A stretch of DNA of 38,808 bases from an uncultured Eubacteriales bacterium (GTDB taxonomy: Bacteria; Bacillota; Clostridia; Christensenellales; Aristaeellaceae): positions 1 to 38,808 of the forward strand of contig USDD01000012.1 in the NCBI GenBank assembly GCA_900553265.1, written 5' to 3'. Position numbers and translations under genes: made by a program. The notes under the pieces were generated by a model that saw nothing but the letters and a program-made list of their open reading frames with translations, was not told the origin of the DNA and did no database searches. Below are positions 7,766-15,681 of this stretch, piece after piece (the first letter of the stretch is position 1; every line of letters starts with the position of its first letter).

Positions 7766-8967
7766 AGAAAAATCTCTGCACGGCGCTCGCCGGATATTTC
7801 GCGGGCTATCTGTACATCTGCTGCTTCATCTGGGGCTTCAGCGACTGCCATCCCACGCGCGCATGGTATCCGCTTCTGTTTCTGGCCGCGTTCGTCCTGT
7901 GGGGCGAGGTCGTCGGAAGAGATCGCAGGCCCGCAGGAAAGGCTCACCTGCTGTTCCTGACGGCCATGGGCATGATCGCGCTGGCCGCCGCCCTGGGGCG
8001 CTGCCGCGCCGCATCGTACTGGGGTCTGCTGGCGCTGCACGGTCTGGCAGGGCTGTGGGGGCTGTATCGCATGGGCGGCAATCTTGGCCCGGACGACCCA
8101 ACGCTGACGCTCGTGGACGGCTTTCGCGCCTTCGTGCTGGTGCCCTTCAGCCATTTCTTCCTGCGGCTGACGGACGTGATTCAGGGCTGCCGGTTCGTGG
8201 GCGGCGAAAGGCGCCGGATAGCGCGGCGGGAGCTTCTGATCGTCTTGCTGTGCGTGGGAATCGCGCTGCCGCTGCTGCTCCTGGCGGCGAGCCTGCTCGG
8301 TCAGGCCGACGCGAATTTCGGCGCTCTTCTGGAGGATCTGAGCCAATGGCAGCTCTCGGACGAGGCGCTCTCCCAGCTCATGCGGCTGCTCCTGGGCCTT
8401 CCCGTGGGCGCGTATCTCTACGGCCTGCTGGCCGGCGCGGCGCGCGGAGAAGCTCCGAATCGCGAGGCGATTGCCCAGCGATTGACGGAAATGCGCACGC
8501 TGCCTGCCGCCGCCGCCAACGCCGTGTTTCTCATGTTCATCGCGCTGTACCTGCTGTTCTTCGGCGTGCAGGCGGGCAACCTTCTGGCGGTGTTTCAGGG
8601 CCGCGTGCCCGGCAGGCTGACGGCTGCGGAGTACGCCCGCAGCGGCTTTTTCCAGCTGTGCATGGTCATGGGCATCAACTTCAGTCTGCTGGAGCTGGCC
8701 AACGTGCTGGCACAGTCCTGCCGAAAGAGCCTGTCGGCGGTGCTGATGGTGCAGAGCCTGCTGCTGGCCGTGACCGCCGGGGCAAAGCTCTGGCTGTACA
8801 TCTCCCGGTTCGGCTTCACGCCGCTGCGGCTCCTCTCGGCATGGGGCGTGCTGGTGCTGGCCGCCGGATGCGTGTTCGTGCTGCTGAGCCTGTCGGGCCG
8901 GAAAAACGGCTTTCGAAACTGGCTGGCGCTGGCAGTGCTGAGCTTCGCGCTGCTGTGCTTCTATTGA
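7762..8967 (+). CDS. DUF4153/DUF4173-like polytopic membrane protein
   Basis: A 401-residue membrane protein with about ten to eleven hydrophobic segments. TAAEYARSGFFQLC (about residue 290) and YISRFGFTPLRLLSAWGV (about 345) are motifs of the DUF4153/DUF4173 family as I know it. Function unknown. The start overlaps the XRE stop by ATGA, so it is translated from the same mRNA; GGAGG precedes it. It is the last gene before the convergent terminator at 9134-9170. That it, DUF2975 and the XRE regulator form a membrane-stress or envelope module is inference from the grouping. Confidence 0.8.
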   Translation: MKKNLCTALAGYFAGYLYICCFIWGFSDCHPTRAWYPLLFLAAFVLWGEVVGRDRRPAGKAHLLFLTAMGMIALAAALGRCRAASYWGLLALHGLAGLWGLYRMGGNLGPDDPTLTLVDGFRAFVLVPFSHFFLRLTDVIQGCRFVGGERRRIARRELLIVLLCVGIALPLLLLAASLLGQADANFGALLEDLSQWQLSDEALSQLMRLLLGLPVGAYLYGLLAGAARGEAPNREAIAQRLTEMRTLPAAAANAVFLMFIALYLLFFGVQAGNLLAVFQGRVPGRLTAAEYARSGFFQLCMVMGINFSLLELANVLAQSCRKSLSAVLMVQSLLLAVTAGAKLWLYISRFGFTPLRLLSAWGVLVLAAGCVFVLLSLSGRKNGFRNWLALAVLSFALLCFY

Positions 8968-8984
8968 CGGAAAAGGCGCGGATA

Positions 8985-9076
8985 GCCCGCGCGCGGCGAG
9001 CTTCCTCCCTGTTTCCGCGGCAAGCCGCTCTGCGACCCACCCGGGCAAATCGCGGCCGCCCGCGCGCGGCGAGCTT
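8985..9076. repeat. Imperfect 73-bp direct duplication
   Basis: A 19-base sequence beginning GCCCGCGCGCGG occurs at 8985-9003 and again at 9058-9076, and similar bases follow each copy. It lies in the non-coding tail after the DUF4153-like gene. Confidence 0.65.
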
Positions 9077-9133
9077 TCCGTTCCCGCGGCAGCGGCGCAT
9101 CGCCTCCCGCTCCTTCCCCTTTCCCCATAACGC

Positions 9134-9170
9134 ACAACCCCCAACCGACCTTTCGTCGATTGGGGGTTGT
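9134..9170. terminator. Bidirectional terminator between convergent operons
   Basis: ACAACCCCCAA (9134-9144) pairs with TTGGGGGTTGT (9160-9170), and the stem extends inward to CGAC/GTCG with one mismatch. It serves the DUF4153-like gene on the plus strand (TCTTTCC follows) and the acetyltransferase gene on the minus strand. Confidence 0.85.
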
Positions 9171-9178
9171 TCTTTCCT

Positions 9179-9808
9179 TCAGTCGTCGCAGTGGGCGCAG
9201 ACGAAGGCGTACTGCTCCGGAGTCAGCACCGCCTGCAGCGTGCGCAGCGCCTGCTCCGTCTGGTTTTCATAGGCGGCGAACGCATCGCTGCGCTGAAGAC
9301 GAAAGCCCAGCTGCATGTACAGCAGAATCGCCTTCCAGCTCCACGGCTGGGTGTGCAGATAGACCGGCGTCTCGCCTTTTTGGGCGAAAATCTCCATGGT
9401 TCGCGCGGCCAGCGCCCGGCCGAGGCCCCTGCCCTGCCACTTCGGCCCGACCACGAGCCAGTGGAGCGAGGCCACGGGCGCTCCGCGCCGGTTGTCATGC
9501 CACGCGATGCAGGAGCCGACGACCTCTCCGGCGGCATTTTCCACAAACACGCCCCGCGCCGCCAGCTCGTCCGGGCGGCTCAGATAGGCTTCGGCAAAAT
9601 ACGCCTCGGCCTCGGCGGCGGAATCAAAATCGCCGATCTCCGCCTCCAGCCGCGCCCAGTCCCGCTCCATTCCCGGGCGATAGGCCGCAAACCGAAAGCC
9701 CTCGGGCGGCCGCGCCGCCGGCGTGCCGTAATGGTCGCAGCGGAGAATGACGTTGCAGAAGGGGATGCTCCGATCCGGCTTCTCCCCGCGGCGAACGGAG
9801 GTCTTCAT
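9179..9808 (-). CDS. GNAT family N-acetyltransferase
   Basis: A 209-residue GNAT acetyltransferase. The acetyl-CoA binding motif VVGPKWQGRGLGRALAART lies at about residues 123-141, preceded by the ASLHWL strand and followed by PVYLHTQPWSWKAILLYMQLGF, the usual end of the fold. The acceptor substrate is unknown. The start ATG 9808, with GGGAGA a few bases upstream, is preferred to longer in-frame extensions that would overlap iorB. It lies 29 bases after iorB and is probably co-transcribed with it. Confidence 0.88.
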   Translation of the reverse strand: MKTSVRRGEKPDRSIPFCNVILRCDHYGTPAARPPEGFRFAAYRPGMERDWARLEAEIGDFDSAAEAEAYFAEAYLSRPDELAARGVFVENAAGEVVGSCIAWHDNRRGAPVASLHWLVVGPKWQGRGLGRALAARTMEIFAQKGETPVYLHTQPWSWKAILLYMQLGFRLQRSDAFAAYENQTEQALRTLQAVLTPEQYAFVCAHCDD

Positions 9809-9837
9809 GCGTGTCTCCCTGTCCTTTTCCAAATCGC

Positions 9838-10413
9838 TCACGCCTGAACCTCGCGGCCCAGCAGGAACGCCCGCCTGTTCAGCTCCGCGAACTTCGGCGG
9901 GACGGTCTCCTCGATGGCGCGCAGCCATTTTTCCTCGGGGATGTCCATGCTCCGGGAGAGCACGCCCACGAGCACCACGTTGACAGCCTTGGCGCTGCCG
10001 GCCTGCTCGGCCAGCGGCATGGCCTCCAGCGCCGTCACGTCGGCCAGCTCGCGCAGGCGCGCTTCGATGTTCGACGGATATTCCGCCGCGCCGGTGATGA
10101 CGGGCATGGGCGGGGTTCGATGGGTGTTGGTGATGAGCCGGCCGCCCTTCTTCAGATAACCGATCCAGCGCGCCGACTCCAGCAGCTCGAAGGAGAGGAT
10201 GTAGTCGGCCTCGCCCAGATCCACCACCGGCGAATAGACCTTCTCGCCGAAGCGGACGTAGGTGACCACCGAGCCGCCGCGCTGGGACATGCCGTGCACC
10301 TCGCTGACCTTCACATCGTAGCCCTGGGAGAGCAGCACATTGCCCAGCAGCTTCGAGGCCAGCAGCGTGCCCTGTCCGCCCACGCCGACGATCATGATAG
10401 AAGTGGTTTTCAT
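9838..10413 (-). CDS. iorB: Indolepyruvate ferredoxin oxidoreductase, beta subunit
   Basis: A 191-residue subunit with the pyruvate/2-ketoacid oxidoreductase gamma-type domain. It starts with IMIVGVGGQGTLLASKLL and contains VSEVHGMSQRGGSVVTYVRFG, both diagnostic of IorB. With IorA it oxidatively decarboxylates aryl pyruvates such as indolepyruvate to aryl-acetyl-CoA, passing electrons to ferredoxin, in anaerobic aromatic amino-acid catabolism. It follows iorA after four bases. Confidence 0.95.
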   Translation of the reverse strand: MKTTSIMIVGVGGQGTLLASKLLGNVLLSQGYDVKVSEVHGMSQRGGSVVTYVRFGEKVYSPVVDLGEADYILSFELLESARWIGYLKKGGRLITNTHRTPPMPVITGAAEYPSNIEARLRELADVTALEAMPLAEQAGSAKAVNVVLVGVLSRSMDIPEEKWLRAIEETVPPKFAELNRRAFLLGREVQA

Positions 10414-10417
10414 GCCC

Positions 10418-12151
10418 TCACGCCTCCCTTCCCTCGAACGCGTCGAATTTGCACATCTGCGCGCACAGGCCGCAGCCGACGCAGATGCTCGGATCGATCT
10501 TCGCCTTTTTGTCCGCGAAGCTCACCGCCGGGCAGCCGATCTTCATGCAGGACTTGCATCCCCTGCACTTGTCGGGATTCACCCTCAGCGGCGGCCTTGC
10601 TTTGACGTACTTGAGCAGCATGCACGGGCGGCGCACGATGATGACCGACGGCTCGGCCACGGCCAGCTCCTCGCGCAGCGCGGTCTCCACGCCGGCCATG
10701 TCCTGAGGGTCCACCACGCGGACGCGGGAAATGCCCGCCGCGCGGCACACATCCTCGATTCTGATGGCCACGGTGGGCTGCTGGCGCAGCGTCAGCCCCG
10801 TGGTGGGATTCTGCTGGTGTCCGGTCATGCCGGTGATGGCGTTGTCCAGCACCAGCACGGTGGAAATGCCTTTGTTGTAGGCCACGTTCACAATGCCTGT
10901 CATGCCCGAGTGCATGAACGTGCTGTCGCCGATGACGGCCACGGTGGACGCGGCCTTCTCCGGGCGGACGGTGGTGAAGCCGTGAGCCATGCCGATGGAC
11001 GCGCCCATGCAGACCACAGAATCCAGCGCGTTCAGCGGCGCGGCCGTGCCCAGCGTATAGCAGCCGATGTCGCCCAACACCGTCAGCTTCAGCTTCGACA
11101 GCACCGTGAACAGGCCGCGATGGGGACAGCCGGGGCAGAGCACCGGCGGGCGGCCGGGAATCGGCTCGCCATAGGCATGGCTCTCGGGGGTCTCCAGCCC
11201 CAGCGCCGCGCGCAGCCGGCCCTGAGACAGCTCGCCCAGCGGGCCGAAGAGATCCTTGCCGCCGTCCACGCGGATGCCGTGGCTGCGCAGATGTGTCTCG
11301 ATCACGCCGTCCAGCTCCTCCACGACGATGAGCCGGTCGACCTTCTCCGAAAAGGCCCTCAGCGCCTCCACCGGCAGCGGATTGACCAGACCGAGCTTGA
11401 ACACGCTGGCCTCGGGCAGCACTTCCTTGACATAGAGATAGCTCGTGCCGGACGTGACCACGCCCAGCGCCGTGCCCGCCATCTCCGCGCGGTTCAGGCC
11501 CGTGGTCTCGGCGAACTGCGCCAGCGCCTTCATGCGCTCCTCCACCACTACGTGGCGGCGCACGGCATTGGCCGGCGCGGCGATGTACTTCGGGCCGTTC
11601 TTTTCGTATTCCTTCAGCGGCAGCTCCTGCCGGGGCAGCAGCTCCGTCAGGCTCTGGGAATGGGCCACGCGCGTGCAGGTGCGCAGAAGCACCGGCGTGT
11701 CGAACTGCTCGGACAGCTTGAAGGCGATTTTCACGAAGTCCCTGCACTCCTGCGAATCGCTGGGTTCCACCATGGGCAGCTTTGCGGCGATGGCATAGTG
11801 GCGGGAATCCTGCTCATTCTGGGACGAGTGCATGCCCGGATCGTCGGCCACGGCTACCACCAGTCCAGCGTTCACGCCCGTATAGGACGCGGTGAACAGC
11901 GGATCGGCGGCCACGTTCAGGCCCACGTGCTTCATGGCGCAGAAGCTGCGCGCGCCCGCGAGGCTCGCGCCCAGCGCCGATTCCATGGCGACCTTCTCGT
12001 TGGGCGCCCATTCGGCGTAGATTTCCTCGTAATTCACCGCCTGCTCCGTGATTTCGGTGGACGGCGTTCCAGGATAGGCCGACACAAAGCGGCACCCGGC
12101 CTCATACAGGCCGCGCGCCACAGCGGCGTTGCCCAGCATCAGTTTTTTCAT
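10418..12151 (-). CDS. iorA: Indolepyruvate ferredoxin oxidoreductase, alpha subunit
   Basis: A 577-residue thiamine-diphosphate enzyme subunit. Domains in order are the pyruvate-binding N-terminal half (GNAAVARGLYEAGCRF and AYPGTPSTEI near the start), the TPP-binding domain (DIGCYTLG, and VIGDSTFMHSGMTGIVNVAYN near residues 400-425) and a C-terminal 2[4Fe-4S] ferredoxin domain from about residue 527 (CRGCKSCMKIGCP and CVGCGLCAQMC). All expected motifs are present. The 352-bp region upstream carries the 75-bp tandem repeats with repeated -10 boxes, so expression may depend on repeat number. Confidence 0.96.
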   Translation of the reverse strand: MKKLMLGNAAVARGLYEAGCRFVSAYPGTPSTEITEQAVNYEEIYAEWAPNEKVAMESALGASLAGARSFCAMKHVGLNVAADPLFTASYTGVNAGLVVAVADDPGMHSSQNEQDSRHYAIAAKLPMVEPSDSQECRDFVKIAFKLSEQFDTPVLLRTCTRVAHSQSLTELLPRQELPLKEYEKNGPKYIAAPANAVRRHVVVEERMKALAQFAETTGLNRAEMAGTALGVVTSGTSYLYVKEVLPEASVFKLGLVNPLPVEALRAFSEKVDRLIVVEELDGVIETHLRSHGIRVDGGKDLFGPLGELSQGRLRAALGLETPESHAYGEPIPGRPPVLCPGCPHRGLFTVLSKLKLTVLGDIGCYTLGTAAPLNALDSVVCMGASIGMAHGFTTVRPEKAASTVAVIGDSTFMHSGMTGIVNVAYNKGISTVLVLDNAITGMTGHQQNPTTGLTLRQQPTVAIRIEDVCRAAGISRVRVVDPQDMAGVETALREELAVAEPSVIIVRRPCMLLKYVKARPPLRVNPDKCRGCKSCMKIGCPAVSFADKKAKIDPSICVGCGLCAQMCKFDAFEGREA

Positions 12152-12188
12152 GAACCCTTGCTCCCTTTTTCGAAGTTGTCACATATGT

Positions 12189-12419
12189 ATTGTATCATGA
12201 TTGTCGGCGAACCGCCTGCGGCACTCCGCCGACCCGGCCAAGCCTTCGGCTTGCCTAATCATTATTGTATCATGATTGTCGGCGAACCGCCTGCGGCACT
12301 CCGCCGACCCGGCCAAGCCTTCGGCTTGCCTAATCATTATTGTATCATGATTGTCGGCGAACCGCCTGCGGCGCTCCGCCGCCCCGGCCAAGCCTTCGGC
12401 TTGCCTAATCATTATTGTA
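12189..12419 (-). promoter_or_regulatory. Four repeated extended -10 boxes upstream of iorA
   Basis: On the minus strand TGATACAATA occurs four times, with TACAAT at 12194-12189, 12269-12264, 12344-12339 and 12419-12414, spaced exactly 75 bases. The outermost copy (12419-12414) also has a weak TTGCGG 16 bases upstream; the other three lack a recognisable -35. Promoter activity is inferred from sequence only. Confidence 0.45.
12191..12415. repeat. Three 75-bp tandem repeats in the dapF-like/iorA gap
   Basis: Three head-to-tail copies (12191-12265, 12266-12340, 12341-12415) plus the start of a fourth. Copies 1 and 2 are essentially identical; copy 3 differs at about two positions. Each unit contains a 7-bp stem (GTCGGCG/CGCCGAC on the minus strand), a 6-bp stem (CAAGCC/GGCTTG) and a TGATACAATA box. 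Because 75 is a multiple of three the array stays open in several frames, which explains spurious reading frames on both strands; none has a ribosome binding site. Confidence 0.95.
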
Positions 12420-12503
12420 TCACAGTTTGCTCAAACCGCAAGTCTTTTTCCGCAAAAGCCGAAGCGGGCACTTCCGCTTCGGCTCGATCCTGTGCATGCT
12501 TTT

Positions 12504-13316
12504 TCAGACAAACGCCGTTCCCTCGGCGGTGATGCGCACTTCTCCGGTGATGGTCAGCTCGCGGAAGGCCTCGCCGTCCAGCTCGGCGCGCACGACGATC
12601 TCGCCGCCCGGCTGGCGCACGGCGCTCTGAAAGGTGCGTCCCGCGCGCCGGGCGAGATACGCGCCCAGCGCCGCCGTGCCGCTGCCGCAGCCGCGCTCCC
12701 AGACGGCGCTGTCCGTCTCGGGCACGTAGACGATGGGCTCCATTCGCCCCGCCGCCTCGTCCCAGCGCAGCACACCCAGCGCGTCGGCGCGGATTTCTCC
12801 GTTCCATTGACGGATGCGCCGCTGAATCTCCTCCCGGCTCAGGCCGTCCATGGGTGCGACCAGATGGGTGATGCCCGGCAGATCCACGCGGGCAAGCCCG
12901 ATTTCGCCCGCGTCGCAGGGAAGTTTCGCCCGGCCGATTCCCGTCGGCAGCGGCATGCGCACCGTGCCCGCGAACGCGTCGCCCCGTCGCTCCACGCGGC
13001 AGGGCACCAGCCCCTCCGCACCGGAAACCTCCAGCAGATACTCCTCCGACGCGCCGTCGGCGAGGCCGCCCTGCCACGCCAGATACGCTCCCAGCGACAT
13101 GGCGGCGTTTCCGCAGAACTCGCCGCCCATCATCTGAAGCCGCGCCCGGGCGGCGGAATGCGCAGGCTTCTCCAGAAAGCCGGCCTGCTCGCCGCCCACG
13201 CCGTCGTAGGCCAGCAGCTTCGCCGCCGCGGCGGGCTGCTCCGCGCGGGGCACGGGACTGATCGCCAGCACGGTCACGTTCTGAGTGGGGCTGAGCTTGA
13301 CAAACGAAATTTCCAT
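12504..13316 (-). CDS. DapF-fold amino-acid racemase, CntK (histidine racemase)-like
   Basis: A 270-residue cofactor-independent epimerase/racemase. The two catalytic cysteines of the fold are visible: C68 in GGEFCGNAAMS and C210 in WERGCGSGTAALG. The sequence is closer to staphylococcal CntK than to DapF: FVKLSPTQNVTVL, EQAGFLE, VSGAEGLVPC, RQPGGEIVV and ITGEVRITAEGTAFV each have a direct counterpart in CntK as I remember it, whereas DapF signatures such as GNDFV are missing. Substrate could be L-histidine or another amino acid. It begins 26 bases after the ABC ATPase gene, with AAGGAAGAG as ribosome binding site, so it is the fourth gene of the importer operon. No cntL, cntM or lysine-pathway genes are near. 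Confidence 0.78.
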   Translation of the reverse strand: MEISFVKLSPTQNVTVLAISPVPRAEQPAAAAKLLAYDGVGGEQAGFLEKPAHSAARARLQMMGGEFCGNAAMSLGAYLAWQGGLADGASEEYLLEVSGAEGLVPCRVERRGDAFAGTVRMPLPTGIGRAKLPCDAGEIGLARVDLPGITHLVAPMDGLSREEIQRRIRQWNGEIRADALGVLRWDEAAGRMEPIVYVPETDSAVWERGCGSGTAALGAYLARRAGRTFQSAVRQPGGEIVVRAELDGEAFRELTITGEVRITAEGTAFV

Positions 13317-13342
13317 AATCTCTTCCTTATTATAATGGAGCG

Positions 13343-14095
13343 TTAATTGAAGCGACTCAGGAACTGGATGGTGCGCTCCTGTGTCGGATGGTTCATGATG
13401 TCCGGCGCGCCCTGCTCGACGATCACGCCGCCGTCCATGAAGATCACGTGGTCGGACACGTCCCGGGCGAAGGCCATCTCGTGGGTGACGATGACCATGG
13501 TCATGTGCTCGGCGGCGAGGTCGCGGATGACCTTCAGGATCTCGCCCGTCAGCTCGGGATCCAGCGCCGAGGTCGGCTCGTCGAAGAACAGCATCTTCGG
13601 CTTCATGGCCAGCGCCCGGGCGATGGATACGCGCTGCTGCTGACCGCCGGAGAGCTGATAGGGATAGGCGTTCTCCCGGTCGGACAGGCCCATCTTGCGC
13701 AGCAGCTCCCGGGCGGTTTCATAGACCTCGTCCTTCGGGCGCTTCTGAATCAGCATGGGCGCTTCGGCGATGTTGCGCAGCACCGAGTAGTGGGGAAAGA
13801 GATTGAAGTTCTGAAACACCAGGCCGAAGCAGGCGCGCAGCTTCTTCAGCTCCGCCGCGGAGGCGTACACCGCGCGGCCGTTTTCGTCGCGCACCGCGTA
13901 CTGACCCATGTACTTCAGGTCGCCGCCGTCCATGGTCTCCAGCAGCGTCGCGCAGCGCAGCAGCGTGGATTTGCCCGAGCCGGACGGCCCGATGACGGAC
14001 ACCACCTGTCCCTCCTCCACGGAAAGGCTGATGTCGCTGAGCACCTCGTTTTCGCCGAAGCGCTTGCGGCAGTGATTGATTTCGAGAATTTTCAT
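13343..14095 (-). CDS. Polar amino-acid ABC transporter ATP-binding protein
   Basis: A 250-residue ATPase of the GlnQ/HisP type. Walker A GPSGSGKST (about residues 36-44), the Q-loop VFQNFNLFPH, the signature LSGGQQQR, Walker B MLFFDEPTSALDPE and the switch histidine in VTHEMAFA are all intact. It energises import by the permease encoded 15 bases upstream. Gene order is binding protein, permease, ATPase, racemase. Confidence 0.95.
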   Translation of the reverse strand: MKILEINHCRKRFGENEVLSDISLSVEEGQVVSVIGPSGSGKSTLLRCATLLETMDGGDLKYMGQYAVRDENGRAVYASAAELKKLRACFGLVFQNFNLFPHYSVLRNIAEAPMLIQKRPKDEVYETARELLRKMGLSDRENAYPYQLSGGQQQRVSIARALAMKPKMLFFDEPTSALDPELTGEILKVIRDLAAEHMTMVIVTHEMAFARDVSDHVIFMDGGVIVEQGAPDIMNHPTQERTIQFLSRFN

Positions 14096-14110
14096 GCGCG
14101 GCCCCTCCCG

Positions 14111-14758
14111 TCAGCGATAGTAGCTCTGTGCCTTCTCGATGCGGGACATGACGAAGGCCACGATGGAATTGAACACATAGTAGAACACGCCGGCGATGAG
14201 GAACGGCATGAAGCTGGACTGGGAATTGGCGATCTGCTTGCCGATGGAGAACATCTCCTGATAGGCCACGGTGAACGCCATGGACGTGTCCTTCACCAGC
14301 GTGATGACCTCGTTGGTGATGCTGGGCAGAATGCGCTTGATCACCTGCGGCAGAATGATGCGCATAAAGGTCTGAAAGCGGCTGTAGCCCAGCACCGCCG
14401 CGGCCTCGTACTGACCGGCGGGCATGGAGTCGATTCCGCCGCGGTAGATCTCCGCAAAGTACGCGGCGTAATTGACCGAGAAGCCGACGATGATGGGCAC
14501 CAGCTTGTTGCGCGCCACCGACGCGCCGAAGAGATAGAACGGCCCGTAGGTCACGGCCAGCAGCTGGAGCATCAGCGGCGTTCCGCGAATGATGGAGATG
14601 AACACCCGCGTAACCGTCTGAAGCGGCCTGAAGCGGGAGCGGCGCAGAGCCGCGATCACCAGACCCAGCGGCAGCGAAAACAGGAGCGTCAGGAAAAAGA
14701 TGGCGCAGGTGCGTCCGAGGCCCTCGCTCATCTTCTGGATCATCGTGGCAATGGTCAT
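14111..14758 (-). CDS. Polar amino-acid ABC transporter permease
   Basis: A 215-residue permease of the HisM/GlnP family with about five membrane helices. The conserved IRGTPLMLQLLAV segment (about residues 55-67), YFAEIYRGGIDSMPAGQYEAAAVLGY (the EAA-type ATPase contact loop, about 95-120) and the IILPQVIKRILPSITNE stretch are clear. One permease gene only, so it probably works as a homodimer with the downstream ATPase. Confidence 0.94.
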   Translation of the reverse strand: MTIATMIQKMSEGLGRTCAIFFLTLLFSLPLGLVIAALRRSRFRPLQTVTRVFISIIRGTPLMLQLLAVTYGPFYLFGASVARNKLVPIIVGFSVNYAAYFAEIYRGGIDSMPAGQYEAAAVLGYSRFQTFMRIILPQVIKRILPSITNEVITLVKDTSMAFTVAYQEMFSIGKQIANSQSSFMPFLIAGVFYYVFNSIVAFVMSRIEKAQSYYR

Positions 14759-14777
14759 GTCTGCTTTCCCCTTTGCG

Positions 14778-14809
14778 TGGCGAAAGGGTTATCGCTTTCG
14801 CCATAACCC
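14778..14809. promoter_or_regulatory. Overlapping alternative hairpins between binding-protein and permease genes
   Basis: TGGCGAAAG (14778-14786) pairs with CTTTCGCCA (14795-14803), while GGGTTAT (14786-14792) pairs with ATAACCC (14803-14809). The two stems share bases 14786 and 14803 and interleave, so they would compete unless they form a pseudoknot. It lies 20 bases before the permease start and probably limits readthrough or protects the binding-protein mRNA (inference). Confidence 0.5.
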
Positions 14810-14856
14810 ATCCGCCGGATTTTTCAATTATACCTTTATATAGGGCCTTCTGTCAA

Positions 14857-15633
14857 TCACTTGCTCAGGCACAGGGAGGAGGTCTCCAGGCCGTACTTCT
14901 CGGCCAGCGACACGTAGGTGCCGTCCTCCACCAGCTGCATGAACGCGTCCTCAACCTGCTGGCACAGCTCCGCGTCGTCCTTGCGGAAGCAGATGCCGTA
15001 TTCCTCGGAGGCGATGGACTCGTCGAGCATCACGTAACCGTCGCCGTACTCGGCGATCTTCGCGGCCGCCACGGGGTAGTCGATGGCGATGGCATCAATG
15101 GAGCCGGCCTGCAGCTCGGTGAAGCACACGTTGTAGTTCTCAAAGCGCACCGGCTCGCCGCCGTCGAAGGTGTCGGCCAGCGCCTTCTGCTCGTTCTGCA
15201 GCAGGATGTCGGCGGAGGTGCCCAGCTGCACACCCACGACCTTGCCCGCCAGATCGGCCAGCGTCGCGATGCCGCTGTCGGCCTTGGTCAGGATCATCTG
15301 GGAGTTGTCCGCGTAGGCCACGGAGATGGTGTAGGCCTCGGGATCCAGCACGTCGATGGTCAGGCCGGACCAGATGCAGTCGATCTCGCCCGCGTCCAGC
15401 GTCACCAGCTTGGTGTCCCAGTTGATGGGGACGATCTCAAGATCCCAGCCGAGAATATCGCACACGGCCTTGCACATTTCCACGTCGTAGCCGGCGTAGT
15501 CGCCGTTGTCGTCGATGTAGCTGTAGGGCGGATACTCCGCGTCGATGCCCATCTTGAAGGTGAAGCTCTCCGCGCTCGCCGCGGAAACGAGAACCATCAT
15601 CAGAACCAGAACCATTGCGAAGATCTTTTTCAT
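14857..15633 (-). CDS. Amino-acid ABC transporter substrate-binding protein, family 3
   Basis: A 258-residue secreted binding protein (SBP_bac_3 fold). Residues 1-22 form a signal peptide ending ASA; there is no lipobox cysteine, unusual for a Gram-positive-type binding protein. Lobes are recognisable from MGIDAEYPPYSYID, LTIDVLDPEAYTIS, KVVGVQLGTSA and LQAGSIDAIAIDYPVA. The position that holds an arginine contacting the ligand carboxylate in HisJ/GlnH-type proteins (TxxxR motif) reads TIDVLD (residues 92-97), with no arginine; the ammonium-binding aspartate equivalent (D185) is kept. ATG 15633 is chosen because GGAGG lies eight bases upstream. Confidence 0.92.
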   Translation of the reverse strand: MKKIFAMVLVLMMVLVSAASAESFTFKMGIDAEYPPYSYIDDNGDYAGYDVEMCKAVCDILGWDLEIVPINWDTKLVTLDAGEIDCIWSGLTIDVLDPEAYTISVAYADNSQMILTKADSGIATLADLAGKVVGVQLGTSADILLQNEQKALADTFDGGEPVRFENYNVCFTELQAGSIDAIAIDYPVAAAKIAEYGDGYVMLDESIASEEYGICFRKDDAELCQQVEDAFMQLVEDGTYVSLAEKYGLETSSLCLSK

Positions 15634-15681
15634 TTTTCTTTCCTCCATCTGCTTTTGTGTTTGGATTGGCTTGCCTTGACT

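Noticed and set aside
12179..12412. A 77-residue repeat protein read from the 75-bp array
   Set aside because: The frame is open only because the repeat unit is a multiple of three and lacks stops; there is no ribosome binding site and both strands are equally open.
12191..12415. CRISPR array
   Set aside because: The units are directly adjacent with no unique spacers; it is a plain tandem repeat.
12504..13316. Diaminopimelate epimerase (DapF)
   Set aside because: The fold and both cysteines fit, but the segments are those of CntK-type racemases, DapF signatures are absent, and no lysine biosynthesis genes are near.
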